Source of the DNA: Polytrichum commune
Taxonomy: Eukaryota; Streptophyta; Polytrichopsida; Polytrichales; Polytrichaceae
Reading direction: 5' to 3'
Length of the DNA stretch: 64,000 bases
Assembly (NCBI GenBank): GCA_950295325.1
Contig: OX485803.1
Coordinates: 25,101,554 to 25,165,553 of the forward strand
In this document: positions 1-12,601 of the stretch, piece after piece
How the letters are laid out: each line of letters opens with the position of its first letter
How positions within the stretch are numbered: position 1 is the stretch's first letter
Notes under the pieces: model-generated
Told to the model about the DNA's origin: nothing
The model's database searches: none
Seen by the model: the letters and a program-made list of their open reading frames with translations, nothing else
Position numbers and translations under genes: made by a program

Positions 1-718
1 CCAAACTACAATCTCCATGTGGGATTCAACTTGATTTTGACCAACACTATGTTGCCATGTGGCAATTCTTAACAAAAATTATCTACTAGAAACCAAAACA
101 TAATGCACTCTAAATCAATTGTCAACATGCCCTTACTTTGACATGAGTAATAGATCACATTTTGACATTTAGTGTAAGCATCAAGAAATGGGGATACAAG
201 CAAAAAAGAAGAAGAAGAAGTAAGAAGTGGAGTGAAAACTCTTGACAACCTAAAGTTGATCCATCACATGTAAGAGACCTCCAGACCCGTGTTTGTAGTT
301 AGTATTATGATTGTCATTTCAAAAATACGGTAAATAAATATGATGGTAGTTCAATAATCACAATCAATTCAAAAGATATTGGTTTGAAAACATTGATGTT
401 TTATTATTACATTTATCAAGACATACATTTGTATTTCTATTGATGCAACTTTAGTCAACTTAACTCTAATTTTGTGGCACTAATGGGACATTTCCTAGTA
501 ACATTATGTATACAATATCCTTACTATTAAATACAAGGTTAATGAGTGACACTATATAGTAAAATCGATGTGAATAGCACAGTATGTTTTGGAAGTAAAC
601 AATCTTTGTCTATTATCATGTGGGACAATGAACAACTTATTCAAGAGTAATCTACGTTGATTATGATAAACAACGTGCCAGACAAATCCATAGTGTGATT
701 TACCAGGGACAAACGTAA
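1..718. other. AT-rich intergenic sequence, no gene seen
   Basis: No reading frame here has a recognisable protein, splice structure or RNA gene signature. The stretch is AT-rich and ends at the TAA that flanks the first 500-bp MITE. I see no strong internal repeat beyond a short GAAGAA purine run near 208-225. Confidence 0.5.
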
Positions 719-1219
719 GGCCACTTCACACACGAGACTGAGAGCCCGTGACCGTACCACTTCAAGCACTCTCATTGGTGGAAAAGGCGGAGCCGGTCCA
801 AGTTCGCTACTTCACACTACGCTTGAGGGACCAACGGAGTATGTGAATGCAACATGCATGTAAAGTCTACATGGATTCCTACATGGCATCAAATGGATTA
901 TGTTTCATGGTCACTTGGACTATTTTCAAAAACCAACTCTTGGAGATAGGCCTGACACCGAACCGGGAGACCACGGCACTCCGAACGCTCATAACCGCTG
1001 ATTTATTCTATTTTATCATGCGTGAGGACCCACATGAATAGAAATTCATTGAAATAGCATTTGGTTGAGGACCCGGTCACATATGACTTCACACTACACT
1101 TGAGAGTCCATGACCACACTACATGATTTTGGAGGTGTGTTGGGACGGCCTTTGGACACTTTCTTTTGGGCTCTCACAAATTCACGGTCATGGCTCTTGC
1201 CTCGTGTGCGAAGTGGCCC
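719..1219. mobile_element. MITE family A, copy 1
   Basis: This 501-bp non-coding element begins GGCCACTTCACACACGAG and ends with the inverted complement, so it has terminal inverted repeats of about 18 bp. It is flanked by TAA on the left and TTA on the right, which suggests a 3-bp TWA target site as in PIF/Harbinger (Tourist-like) MITEs. Two more full-length copies lie at 3894-4403 and 58692-59178 with the same internal landmarks, including the GTGGAAAAGGC and ACTCCGAACGCTC segments. The small reading frames inside (for example 847-1041 and 1123-1308) are not conserved as proteins between copies. The superfamily assignment is inference. Confidence 0.8.
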
Positions 1220-2719
1220 TTATAATGTGCCCCACAAGATACACCGTCACGTATGAGAATAGGTTAGGGAGAAATGGTTTTGACGTTATCTACTTTACGG
1301 GCCTTTGACTTGTTCCAATAGATTGCAAAAACCCGAGAGCATGTCATTTTATAACTTACTTGGCACCGCCTCGGATGAATAGATCAAGAGGCAAGAGGAA
1401 CGTCTCAACTAAACTTTGGCCCCACGTCCAAATATAGATGTTGAGGATTGTATCTCCAATTTCCATGTACCGAACCTTAGGGAAATTACAAGCCCCCGGA
1501 CATTGCAAGACATTACATGGCACAAGGTGTCTTAAACCGTTGCTTTAAGTGTAATGGTGCATTTACTTACTATTACCAAGGTAAATGGGTCGTAAATGGT
1601 TACTTTTATTCCTTCCTACTAGGCCACTTCTCTTAGAATACAAAACATGTGATTAGTATAACATGATTACTAAATCCAAATCAAGGTCATAGCTGCTTAA
1701 TTTTTGGAGCTCATATGACTCCGTGATTGTCAATAGCGACGCTTTAAGGTACACGTCTTAAATGGTAATCTCCCCCCCAAAATTAGACCACTTTTTTTAG
1801 GATATGAAACATGCGATTAATACTCTATGATTGGCAAATCCATATTTAAAATGATAGTCACCTTTGTTGTAGTTTTTGGAGCTTAGATGAATCTCTTGTT
1901 CATTACCAAAATGAATATTATGTTCTCATAAGATGGTCATTTAGGTCCCCCAATTATATTGCATGTTAAACCTAGAACGGTGATTATATTTTGAGCACAT
2001 AGTCCAATCTTTCATAAACATGTGTCTTTTGGTATCCGTTCTTGAAGCCATGCCTAACCCACATACCACTAAAATATAGGTAAGTAAACCATATTGGACA
2101 TGTCTACCTTATATTTAATTACAAAAGTAATTAACTAATTAATTATTTTTTGGTTTCCAATGCTCGTAAGTACACCTCATTACAATTTGCATATGCAAAA
2201 GTTATGAGGTCTCAAAGTTTTATTGGTGAGTGACTCATAATGATCATGAGAGCATGATATAAGGTGATGGACGTTGTTAGAATCATCATGTACTAATAAT
2301 GCAAAATTTTACTTAAGGTTTGTGGGCCATATGTGATTTCTCTTCCAAATAACTTTACACCAATGTCTGAGTGGTATATGAGAAGACTTGTAGCTATAAA
2401 AGGACAATATAATATAAATGCATGTGTTACGATGATATTGGACAATGTGCTTAAACCACGTGCACCATTAGAGGTGCAATAACTAACAACATTGGGATGA
2501 TCGTTGTGATTCAAATTTGCTAACCATGTGAGACAATGCCCAATTCAATAGAGTAGTCCAAGTCAATTGTGAAGTTGGAAGTTTCCAAAGGAGGGTCACA
2601 TACTTAACCTAACCACACACCAATCAAATACATGTGTCCAATAGCTTAACTCTCCATAAACCATGTCAAGAATATATATATATATATGAAAAAATAAGGG
2701 TTGGTTGGAACTCTTCAGC
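1220..2719. other. Non-coding stretch with diverged dispersed repeat
   Basis: No gene is visible. Segments around 1620-1745 and 1785-1990 resemble each other and also resemble 21440-21610 and 30530-30760. They share a landmark in which an '-aaacatgtgatta-' type phrase is followed by a '-gcaaatccatat-' type phrase and a GGAGCTCATAT-like phrase. These look like old fragments of one repeated, non-coding sequence, possibly a retroelement. There is a short AT dinucleotide run near 2671-2687. Confidence 0.4.
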
Positions 2720-2920
2720 GTCCGCGGAGATTTTCGAGCATAATTGGTCAAAATCATAGTGTTTCCAACTCCAAACAGTTACATGTTGTGATCGTTCGGT
2801 TCTTCTTTATTAACTTGACGTATATTCCATATATTCTTCTAAATTGACGGGTAATTTTCCCGAAGTCTTGAACTTGAACCGGTTATTCCTCAACCTCAAC
2901 CAGTTCATATGTAACTACAC
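2720..2920 (+). repeat. AACCGG-rich repeat family C, copy 1
   Basis: This is one of at least seven loci of a dispersed repeat of about 200 bp. It starts with a GGAGATTTT..GGCATAAT..GGTC phrase, continues through CAACCGGTTACATGTTGACATC and TATATTC..AGATTCCTCTAAA phrases, and ends with TTCATCTGTAACTA. This copy is moderately diverged. It is interrupted at its 3' end by a 207-bp MITE (2923-3129), and an inverted piece of the same repeat follows at 3189-3265. Confidence 0.65.
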
Positions 2921-2922
2921 TC

Positions 2923-3129
2923 TTTTGTCTAATTAGTGTGGGTTACCATTCATAGTTACTTGTTGCTATGAATGTTTACCAACATTCTCGTTTGGTACCA
3001 ACTGAGTTATATCATAGTCTTCGTTTGCATACTTACTCTTTTATGTTATTGCGGTAAAAATCGATACTCTTGGTAAAATGTTATAGCAACGCGTAACTCC
3101 AAATGCTAACCCACACTAATTAGACAAAA
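2923..3129. mobile_element. 207-bp MITE with 23-bp terminal inverted repeats
   Basis: The left end TTTTGTCTAATTAGTGTGGG is matched by its exact inverted complement at the right end, and the match continues to about 23 bp. The interior is non-coding and AT-rich. Related but incomplete sequence occurs near 3430-3470, 28855-28980 and 57235-57300, where a GTTATAGCA..CTCCAAA phrase is shared. It is inserted at the end of repeat family C copy 1. Confidence 0.8.
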
Positions 3130-3188
3130 CAATGTAGACATCGGTTCTACTCGTTCATTTGGACTCTCGTTTTTTTTGTTTCAATGAA

Positions 3189-3265
3189 TGGGGAGAACTA
3201 GCCGCTAGTTACAGATGAACCCGTTGCGTTTGAGAAATAACCGGTTGAAATTGAAGACTTCAAGA
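3189..3265 (-). repeat. Inverted fragment of repeat family C
   Basis: The reverse complement matches the 3' third of family C: GAAGTC..TTCAACCGGTTATTTCTCAAA, then TTCATCTGTAACTA and the terminal CCGGTTCTCCC-like phrase. It faces the plus-strand copy at 2720-2920, so the two form an imperfect large inverted repeat around the 207-bp MITE. Confidence 0.65.
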
Positions 3266-3469
3266 AAACTACACTAAATATTCTATCTAGTGTCATTTAT
3301 TATGTAGAATTACCCAATGCTATATCTATCAATGCTATATCTCATATTTTGCCAACAACCATCAAATTGGTCGTTTGGACATTATAGAGCATTGGCAAAA
3401 GTTTACTTGGTATGAAATTACATAAAAAATAAAAGAGGTTATAGCACTATGTAATTCCAAACAATAATA

Positions 3470-3697
3470 CCAGGGCCACACCGGTAGGCCCAGCCAAAAA
3501 CACCAACCCTACGTATTCTCCGGGAATACATGGTTGGGATTTCAGATGGTTGGAGCTGCTGGTTGCAGGCTACCCGCCTTCTTCCAGCCACTCCAGTAGC
3601 TCCAGCCATCTGAAATCCAAGCCCTGTATTCCCGGAGAATACGTAGGGTTGGTGTTTCTGTCTACTGGAGTTGCTGGGGTTACCGGTGTGGCCCTGG
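3470..3697. mobile_element. Foldback element (long hairpin)
   Basis: The arms 3470-3560 and about 3586-3697 are near-complementary along their whole length. They begin CCAGGGCCACACCGGTA and include a matched CTACGTATTCTCCGGGAATAC segment, separated by a loop of about 25 bp. TA lies immediately outside both ends. The surrounding sequence matches uninterrupted sequence near 28855-28910 (a GTTATAGCA..AATAATAAGTGACAC phrase), so the hairpin appears to be an insertion into a pre-existing repeat. Such a hairpin transcript would be a natural small-RNA substrate, but transcription is not shown. Confidence 0.8.
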
Positions 3698-3893
3698 TAT
3701 AAGTGACACTAATTATCGTATTCAGTGTACCGATCATTTTGGAGGAATTTAGAGAATGCACCCCAATTTAACAAAGGAAAAACTGAGAGATGTCAACTTG
3801 TAACTGGTTGGACTTGGAATTCGACCAATTCTGCCCAAGAATTGGGCCTCCTCAGACGCTGTTCTGTTTTACAAACTGAGAGGGTCTATCTAA

Positions 3894-4403
3894 GGGATCC
3901 TTCACACACGAGACTGAGAGCCCGTGACCATTATTATTACACTTCAAGCACTCTCATTGGTGGAAAAGGCAGAGCCGGTCCAAGTTCACTTCACACTATG
4001 CTTGAGGGACGAACAGAGTAAGTGAATGCAAGATGGATGTAAAAGTCTACATGGATTCCTACATGGCATCGAATGGATCATGTTTCATGGTCACTTGGAC
4101 TATTTTCAAAAACCACCTCTTGGAGATACGCCTAACACAAAAACCGGGGGGAGACTATGGCACTCCGAACGCTCACAACCGTTGATTTGTTCTATTTTAT
4201 CACGTGTGAGGACCTGCGTGAATAGAAATGCATTGAAATAGCATTTGGTTGAGGGCCCGGTCACGTATGGCTTCACACTACACTTGAGGATCCGTGACCA
4301 CACTACACGATTCCAGAGGTGAGTTGGGACGGCCTTTGGACACTTTCTTTTGGGCTCTCACGATCTCATGGTCATGGCTCTTGGCTCTTCTGCGAAGTGG
4401 CCC
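3894..4403. mobile_element. MITE family A, copy 2
   Basis: This is a full-length second copy of the element at 719-1219, about 510 bp, in the same orientation. Its left terminus is slightly decayed (GGGATCCTTCACACACGAG), and its right terminus is the intact inverted repeat. It is flanked by TAA on both sides, the clearest case for a 3-bp TAA target duplication in this family. Confidence 0.8.
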
Positions 4404-5340
4404 TAACTTAGAAACTCTCACAACATACCATGGCTGGCACCACGCGGTTTTTTAAAGTTGGGTTTTTCATATAAAAAATAAAAAAAAACCCCCAATCATT
4501 CGAGGTCCAACATAATCCGGTTTTATTCAGTTTTATTGCATATGAGTTGAGATGATAGGGCAGAGGGCCCAATGTTCACCAATAGTGGTGCCAAGTGATG
4601 GGATAAAACCATGATTTTCTTTGCAGAATTTGGGTTTCTTGCATTAAAACCAAATACCCAATGCATCGGCTGGAAAAAGGTGGGTTTTTTCCCCACCCTT
4701 GCAACGTACAAGTGGCTCTTTGGATGGGCGAGGCCTCCGCCTTTACCCACCCTATGTTCGGGGAAAACCGACGGCTAGTTCATTACCAGCCGTTGGATTT
4801 CCCCTCATGGCCGGTCCAAATTTCCAACCATCGGATGGCAATCCGATTGTAATTTCAATCCTCCGGCAATTAGCCGATGGACCAGAAAATGTCCCGGAAA
4901 TGTAGCCGATTCTTCTTGTGAGTTACTGGATCTCAACCGGAAGCATCCAGAGCGCTATTTGTCTGGGGCATTTGATGATGCACTTGAGGAAGTACCCTAA
5001 ACCTTAAACTTTTTGAATTATGCAACCTTTCCATGACCAAATCCAATTGCTTCTATGAAGAATTGGGGGACCCTTGGCCTTCAAGCGGTGAAGGCATTGC
5101 TAGGTTCAAGATTTTGTACTAAGAAATGATTTCTAATAACTTTTCATACATTTTTTAAACAATTAGTGCCGATATGAGTTCCATTTAATCGGATATTGGC
5201 CAATGAAAATATGAAAATATAGGCAATTGGCCGATTGATTTTACAAAAGACCGGCTGTTGCCAATGTAAATTGGAAAAAATCCGACCCTTCGTAGCAACT
5301 ACTGGCAATTAGCCACTAAGGCTTCAAAAACTTCCCGAAC
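4404..5340. repeat. Non-coding repeat-like stretch with GGCAATTNGCC motifs
   Basis: No gene is visible. A palindromic GGCAATTAGCC-type motif recurs at about 4864, 5222 and 5304 within related Cys/Gly-free, non-coding context (CCGATTG, AAGACCGGC phrases). This suggests a degenerate element of a few hundred bases with its own sub-repeats. I could not define its ends. Confidence 0.3.
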
Positions 5341-8300
5341 TCTGTACCCACCCACTGTATAAAGCACCAACTTACAATAATACCAACCCTCCTTCCTACA
5401 GACCAGCCCTAGTGCTGCTGGTTTAGAATCGACAAAAGATTGTGCGGCCCATCCCAACATGTTCACCCTGGGTACATCTCACACGCAGGTGGCATCAGAT
5501 GCCGGCTTGCTTGTTCGACCACCATTATAGTCCCCCTTCCCCTTTGAAACTCATCATATGCTTGAATCTATGTAATATATGTATGTATGTATTCTCTATG
5601 CTTGGTGGGCCCCGCGTGGGCCCCACTCTACCCGGCTTCAGTTCAACATGATGTCCTTGCCTACTACGGTCAAACCCCGATAATATGAGACCTCGATTAT
5701 GTGACTCAACTCCCGTCGACCAAAACGTTATAGTGTTAATTTACCCTTGTATACGACCACGATGCTTGTGATAGGACATTTTTAGGGCTGACTTGTCATA
5801 TAATAGAGGTTGTTGATGCGTGCACGTGGTGGGACTTACATTAGGATTTGGGATGGAGGGAGTACATGATGAATTCATGAATGGGTTGTTAACATGAGTT
5901 GATTTTTTGGGAACCTAGGTTTCGAAACAGATGTTGCACTGTTGAGTGTTTGGGTGTGGGTGGAGGTTGAAGGAGTTAGGGATTGTTGGATTTGCAAACT
6001 AGAGTTCTGGAGTTGTTGATTTCTCTTTTTGACTCAAAGTTTTGTCTTCACACCTAAATCTCACGTCTCTTTAGATTGGAGATTTTGGTCGTCGCTAACT
6101 TGTACTCCTGTATTTGTCCATGCCACTCTTCAATTTCTTAGGCTCCGGGGGTGACGACACTCGTGAGTGGTGGTTGCTTTTCATTTTAGTTATACTTTCA
6201 ACAATTTCGAAGTTGATGCCCATGTCTGCACACAAAAAAACTTGCACGCAATTTGGTAAGCATTGGTGTCCTGCATTGATTATTATGATACCGAAAGATG
6301 TTTACAATATGGATTAGATTGGTTCATTTTAACGTGGCCAATTAAGCAAGACGTTGAGCACAAGTAAAAGTTCGTGGGCACACAACTCAAAAGGGCGTCT
6401 CACTCTTGCTCTTGCTATAAACACGACATGCACTGACAAGTTGAAACATGTGATTATTTACATATCTCTACGCCCAAGATGCCTTGGAAGGTGGTGCCAA
6501 TGGATTATGTGTGGTGGTTTGCAAACCAAACGACTTGGATGACACCATATGTATTTGAAAGTTGGACGATGAGCTTCAACGTAAATTTATAGTCTCAAAG
6601 ACGGAAGGTACTTTTAATTATGGACAAATTTGCTACTCATTCCCTTAAGCATGTGGGTAGGTGTGAATCATTTGGTTCTTCAACCTTGTAGTTGAGCAAT
6701 ATTACTTATTGCTTTCTCACCACCTGATGTTACCAATGTGGTATAATATAAATGCCTCATTCGAAGTTCAATATAGGAATAAGCTTTTCGAATGGGTTCT
6801 CTCTCGATTTGATTCTTCTACTACTCACCAATTTTGAGGAAAATAGTGCTTAATGTAAGGCATGCTATTATGTGGTGCTCTCAAGTGTGGAGACAAATGA
6901 GTCCCCAAATCATATTAAATAATTGGAGGATGTTCAAGATTTTACCTATAGACTGGAGTGCGAATTTTGCCATGGACAATAGAGTTATCCTTTAACTCAA
7001 CCGGAGTTTTAGTAGGGAGTTGATTGTTTCGCATCCATAACTTTCCATGTTCGGTAAGTTGTGGGTGCATGCTTGGAGTCAATGTGGAGGTTTGAACGAA
7101 GGACATTCCATATTGGTTCATTGGGTATCAAACTCATTTGCGCCAATTGCAAGATAAGCCTACATATTGTGGAACATAGATGTGGTATAAGGTATGGATC
7201 TTGGAACATACCAAATGGCACATATATGTACCATAACTATGTCCTGCATGATCCATGAGTATGACATAATGGGACATGGACATGTCATGCGTGGGAATGA
7301 TATGATGTCATGTTCTATTGGTCCTTTACACACCCTATAAAGCCATATGTTTTGTCATGGATTCTCATCATCACCTCATTCATTATGAGGTGTCTTCTCA
7401 ATGACGTCCAAGTGTATAATAAAACATCAAAAGGGTTGCCATCATTAAGCTTGGAGAGAAGGAGTTAGGTGTCTTCAGCTCCATTGGCACATAGTACCCA
7501 ACAGTAGTTCCAATTTTCAATATATAAAAGAGGTTCCCATTTTATTGAAAAACCTTTTGATGAACACGCCACCCTTGGTTGCAGTTGGTAGGCAATAAAG
7601 ACAGGATGGTGGGACCAAACATACCCTAGAGCCTTACCACTATGGGTAGATTGATGAAATGTAAGAAACTTACATCATGTGCAGGGTTTGGAGTAGCTTG
7701 GACAAACCATGCTCTTAGCCACATTTGTGAACTCATTTGTGCATTCCATGGAGTCTACTGTCAATGAAGACGTGACCCCACCCAATGATATTTGCACATT
7801 CTAGGTCCCCCGAGAATCTAGCGGTTTTGTGGAACAATTGGTTTGTGAAAAATTTATGTGGAGTTGAAGATGGAGCTTAGTGCCATCAATATACATTTCA
7901 GTGGCAGGTCTAGAGTATCTTCCCTTGCAAATTTGCGGTGACCAGTGGGGCAACAAAAATCACCTTTCGCCAAAAGTCTAACAAAACTTTGTTGTGATGG
8001 TAAAAGAACATTGTGCCCAAGACCCGAATATGGAGTTCCTCACCCAATAAGGGTCTCCTAGCCATTTTATGGTCTTAGATCAAAACACGAGGCCCATGCT
8101 CGGAGGGAGGGTGCTCAATACTTTGTGACAATAGAGATTTTGTAAAGTAAAGCAGATGAAACCATGGGTTTAGTTCCAAACCTTGATTTTATGAGAATTA
8201 ACACAAAGTCAATCAAAATTTCTTCATGCTTAAATCATCACACATACAAAGATAGGCATCAGGCTATTCAAAACCAACTTTCTAGCTTGTTCTACTAAGA
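5341..8300. other. Non-coding intergenic stretch, nothing recognised
   Basis: Six-frame reading shows only short frames (70 codons or fewer) without plant-like splice structure, signal peptides or motifs. No terminal inverted repeats or tRNA-like boxes were found. Segment 8142-8240 resembles 30795-30893 (shared ATGAAACCA..GTTCCAAACC and TTAACACAAAGTCA phrases), so part of it is a dispersed repeat. Confidence 0.4.
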
Positions 8301-8311
8301 TGAGTGGGCCA

Positions 8312-8684
8312 GGGCACCACGGGCCTTGGCTTGGTGATTAGGGCTCATGGCCCCCAATGAGGAGGTTGTGGGTTCTATTCCCCATGCCGGCGTGGTGCTC
8401 ACCACCTTAGTCCACCCAACTATGGTGGGGGGGTCCTTGGACCTTGTTGTATGGGTACCTCAAAGCCCTTTGGGGGGATACCATGTCCGGTATCTTCAAG
8501 GCACTAGTGGCTAGCTAGGAACTAGTATAGTGTGTCACTATAGTGTCCATCCTCGAAAGGGGAGAGTAGTATTGTCCCAATTTCCTCTTGTCCAGTGGGC
8601 ATCGGGTCATTTGACATTACGAACGGACACTTTATTCACGCCGGCCCCTTGCTAAAAAGGGACCGGAGTTTCTATCTATCTATC
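8312..8684 (+). mobile_element. tRNA-derived SINE with perfect target-site duplication
   Basis: The 5' head looks like a tRNA: a box A-like TGGCTTGGTGATTAGGG is followed by a box B-like GGTTCTATTCC about 35 bp later. The body is unrelated to any gene and ends in a TCTA simple repeat. A perfect 11-bp direct repeat, TGAGTGGGCCA, flanks the element (8301-8311 and 8685-8695), the hallmark of LINE-mediated insertion. The element is about 373 bp, within the size range of plant SINEs. The intact duplication points to a fairly recent insertion. The family name is not assignable without a database. Confidence 0.88.
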
Positions 8685-8695
8685 TGAGTGGGCCA

Positions 8696-11420
8696 AGCTA
8701 ACCTTGCATAGGCCAATCCATGATTTAGGATAGTGAGATTTGTTTACCCACTTAAGATCCTAAAATTCTCTCAAAATTTGAGGTGGAAAAAGGAAACGCC
8801 AAAAGTTTCACCCAACTTTCAAAATAAGATCGAGTACACAACAAGCTAATGAGCTCTCAATAGCAAGTTGTCTCAAAGAATGATCAAACCCAACTTTCAT
8901 CCCTCCTTGAGAAACTTTACATATAACGCTCATAACACAAGGATGCACACATGACAATGAAAGCACACACTAGATCATCTACTTAGTTTGAATATAACAA
9001 TATAACGTTGCATCAAGAGAGTAGTGGCAACGAGGGTTGTAATTGTGCCAAGACAAAGAATTCATTGTGTTGCAACAAACATAGTCATTATAGCCATCAA
9101 ATCATACTCTTCAACAATCTATTTTACCCTCTTGTGGCCCACAACTTTGAACACACTACAAGCCTTTCATGCATGGAGTTAAACATCAACACAAGCATTT
9201 GGTGTGCTAAAAATGACCAATTAATGGTCCTACACTTTGAATTCATGCAAGGTCATTTTAGCAAATAGAATATGCATATTTGTTTTTCTCACAATTCCCA
9301 CATTCTAGAGGGGCATGTCTAGTGCATGCCTAATATGCTGCATTTTTCCAAACTACAAATGTGTGTTGATAGTTCTAACAAGGCGTGTTTAGCAAGCAAT
9401 CAATACCCATGAGTTTGAATTATGATGCATTGGTGACCACTAGCATGAGGATCCCCATCATAGGATGAGCAATTGTCCATGTCTTCCTGCATATTGTAGA
9501 GTTCTCTCCAAGATGATAACTAGAAAAACAAATATTGATGTCACCTCGATTGGCAATTTGCATCCTAGCAACTCAACATCCATCCATGTTTGATCATGCC
9601 TCCCCAACATGGACTTTTTGACCATGCCGGGGTTTTCTTTGTAAATCTTGGTGATTGTCCTTCAAGAACACTTGCTTCAACCCACCATGCAATTTGTTAG
9701 AATTAGTGGCATATTCGCAAGATTTTGACATTGTGTGCTCAAAACAACCCCCCCCCCCCTCTTTTGATGGTATGGCATTGGAAGTTGCACATGCTCAATG
9801 CTCACATGTGACCAATGTGTTTAGAGCATGGGTAAGGGTCTCCAAATACACATTTTTGTCCTCCATGTCGGCAATGTTTGTTAATTTGTAACCTATCAAA
9901 AGACATATGATTATCAAAATTGATGTTGATCCAAACATATTGGGAGCCTAAAAGTTGCCTACTATGACATGTTTAGAAACCCACATATTGTCAATGAAGG
10001 TCACAACTAAGACAAAGATATCAATTCATGTGTGCGACATCCACAAGTTGAACATCACATTACGTCCAGGCACGATTTAACATGACGAGTAATTTATGTG
10101 CATGTGGAAGACATTTTAGGCGGATAAACACAAGAAAGGAAAAAGAAAACAAGAGAAAATAAAAGTGAAACATCGATGTTCACACATTGACGTGAATGTG
10201 AGCCCGTTCTCCTTACACTGATCATGGTTATCCATGATGAAATATATGGCGTAGTGCATTCCTTCTAGAAGATGGCTTTGGGGGCCAGAAGGAGTAAAAA
10301 ATGGATCACATAATGATAGTCCAGGTGGTGGTGGTTGGGTGGGGGGTTAAACACAACAATAAATGCTTAACATTAGCCACTTTACGCACACCCATGCAAC
10401 CACTTAAGAAATTTGCAAGTACATTCTATGAAAGACCGTTGCATATAGACATTTTATCCAATTGAGTTGATTATTATGGTATTGAACTTGTACAAGTTTT
10501 GTTGATCGTTTGCATAGGTAAATCTATGTTGAAATGTTTCCTATCCTAAATACAACACAATGATATGCATCATTTGGATTCAATCAATCCCTAGACTTGA
10601 TTCTTAGTAAGTTCTTCCAAGAACGTTTTTTTATATATAACTTCACCAACGCCATGGGTTTTCAATGTAATTCAATGGCTTAAGAAATATATCACCGCCA
10701 CAAGGAGAGTGGATGACATGTTTTGGCAACACACCTACTCCAATTGTTTGTAGGACGTAATTGATATGTTCATGGACAAAACGACATCATTTTATGGTTG
10801 AAATGTTCTATATGTGGATGAAAATGCACAAGGAAGTTGTTGGAGCCCATCTTCACTTTGATGAGCAACTTGTTATTGTCAAGTTTGAGCTCTTATGTAA
10901 AGTTTCAATACATGTTTAAGCATTTTAACCGCAACCCCACCTCTTGTTATTCATTTGATAACTATCTATACCAAGCCCAAGTTTTGTCCAATTGGGGTGG
11001 ACCTTTAAATCTAGTAAGTTGTATGTGGGACACCAATTGTGATTTCTCTTTGTGTGTCAAGTTTTAACATTGAAGTTGTATGGCACAATGCATGCAACAA
11101 TAATACTATATCGAGTTGAGAATGACCGTAGCGGACTAAATCACTAAATCAATACACGTGGTAGTAATTTAAGTCAACTTTTGCTTAGAAAACAAATTAA
11201 TAGGACGATTGCCCTCAACCATCTAATACCTATCTAATACCTTATGTAGTATCCATGTTCAACCGGTTGTATCAAACTAACGTGACTAAGTTTGATATTG
11301 AATATTGTTACTTTCAAAGTCTAAATACGAATATCTTGAAGTTGATTTGTATAGTTTAAAAGTTATGTTTCGCAATTAAAGGTGAAATAATAAGAATAAG
11401 AAGAATAAGAATAAGAGTAT
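8696..11420. other. Non-coding intergenic stretch, nothing recognised
   Basis: No supported gene, RNA or element ends. The frames at 9008-9268, 9655-9891 and 10837-11067 are short, have biased composition and carry no domain or splice evidence. A 12-base C run lies near 9750. Confidence 0.4.
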
Positions 11421-11426
11421 TATACA

Positions 11427-11620
11427 ATGTCGGGCAATCCAACGTGAATTTGAGCCCGTTGGTCGTACCTTGCTCAAGGACCCCCTTGGTGCACGGTGGG
11501 CTCTTGGTTTTTCCATCAAATAGAGAGAAGATTTCATAGCCGGGAATTGAACTGCCAACCCCTCTGTTCAAATTTGGGCACCTCTCCACTGTCATCCGAT
11601 AGATTAGGGTTATCCCAAAC
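11427..11620 (-). mobile_element. tRNA-derived SINE-like element, copy 1
   Basis: Read on the minus strand, it starts with a conserved GGATAACCCTAAtCtATcGGaTGACAG-like head and a box A-like TGACAGTGGAGAGG. About 40 bp further is a box B-like GGCAGTTCAATTCCCGG. The same layout recurs at 12602-12842. Both copies end in a CACGTTGGATTGCCCGAC-type phrase on the minus strand. The target duplication is not clear. The Pol III head and the repetition support a SINE. Confidence 0.6.
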
Positions 11621-12347
11621 GAGAGGTGAAAGAATTAAATTCACATAGTGAATGGTTGAAGATTCAAGAGCTCTTGTAGTGTTAAGAAAAACTACCACTG
11701 AAAGTTGCCAACTTGCCTTATAATTGTTTTCCCACCATTCATGGGCTTGGAGATAAGGTGGGGGAGGGAGGGGGGGGGGTGAGTGAAATTGAATACCATA
11801 AAAGGAGCTCTATTTCATTATTAATAATGCCAAGCAAATAGTTCCACATGGGATCCAAGTGGGTCTCCACCAATGTAAAAAATGATGTGTGGCAAATTTC
11901 GAGGGGGGGGGGGGGGGAAATAGGGAGCCCTATAGGATAATAGGTACCATAAAGTAGAAGTGGGTACCACAAATGTAGTGTTTGGATGATTTCATCAATG
12001 GGTCCCTTGGCAAGTGGCTTGGGAGATGGATCTTTTGTGTGTCACCATAGCCCTAGGATGAACGAATGATGACAATCTTACACTTAGAGAGACCCCACTA
12101 AGCTAGAGTGGTGACCAAAAGGAGCGGACTCGAGCTTTCATGTCAACCCTTAAAGGCATGTCAACCCACAAAAATATTGAGTAGACGACCAAGACTTGGA
12201 TGTACGGATAACAACGACCATAAACCCGTATAAGACTAATTACATGTAAATGGGAAGTCAAACTTTTTACGATCATGAAATGACCTTCCGTGACTTCTAG
12301 TCGGTTACTCTATTACCATAGCTTTGCTGCTCTTTAGGCAGCAGTTT

Positions 12348-12562
12348 CCGGGGACATTTCGGGGCATAATCAGTCGAGATCCTAATGTTTCCAAGTCCAA
12401 CCGGCTACATGTTGACATCTTTTGGTTTTTTTGGTATTAAAATGGGATATATATATATATTCCTCCATCAAATATTAGTGATTTTTTTGAACTCCTGAAT
12501 TTCAACCATTTATTTTTTAAACTCAACTGTTTCATCTGCAACAAAGTAGCCGGCTCTCCCTG
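12348..12562 (+). repeat. Repeat family C, copy 2
   Basis: The sequence begins CCGGGGACATTTCGGGGCAT and runs through CCAACCGGCTACATGTTGACATC to TTCATCTGCAAC and CCGGCTCTCCCTG. It matches the family C consensus across its length, with an AT dinucleotide expansion near 12450. It is not interrupted. Confidence 0.7.
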
Positions 12563-12601
12563 TTTATAGTTTAGCAGGAGCATAAATAAATAAACAACCA
12601 A

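Noticed and set aside
1123..1308. 61-codon frame resembling the one at 59082-59348
   Set aside because: Both start inside MITE family A and run out into unrelated flanking DNA, so there is no shared protein end.
8326..8400. Possible tRNA gene
   Set aside because: The box A and B motifs are the head of a SINE. The sequence does not continue into an acceptor stem, and the element is bounded by a target duplication.
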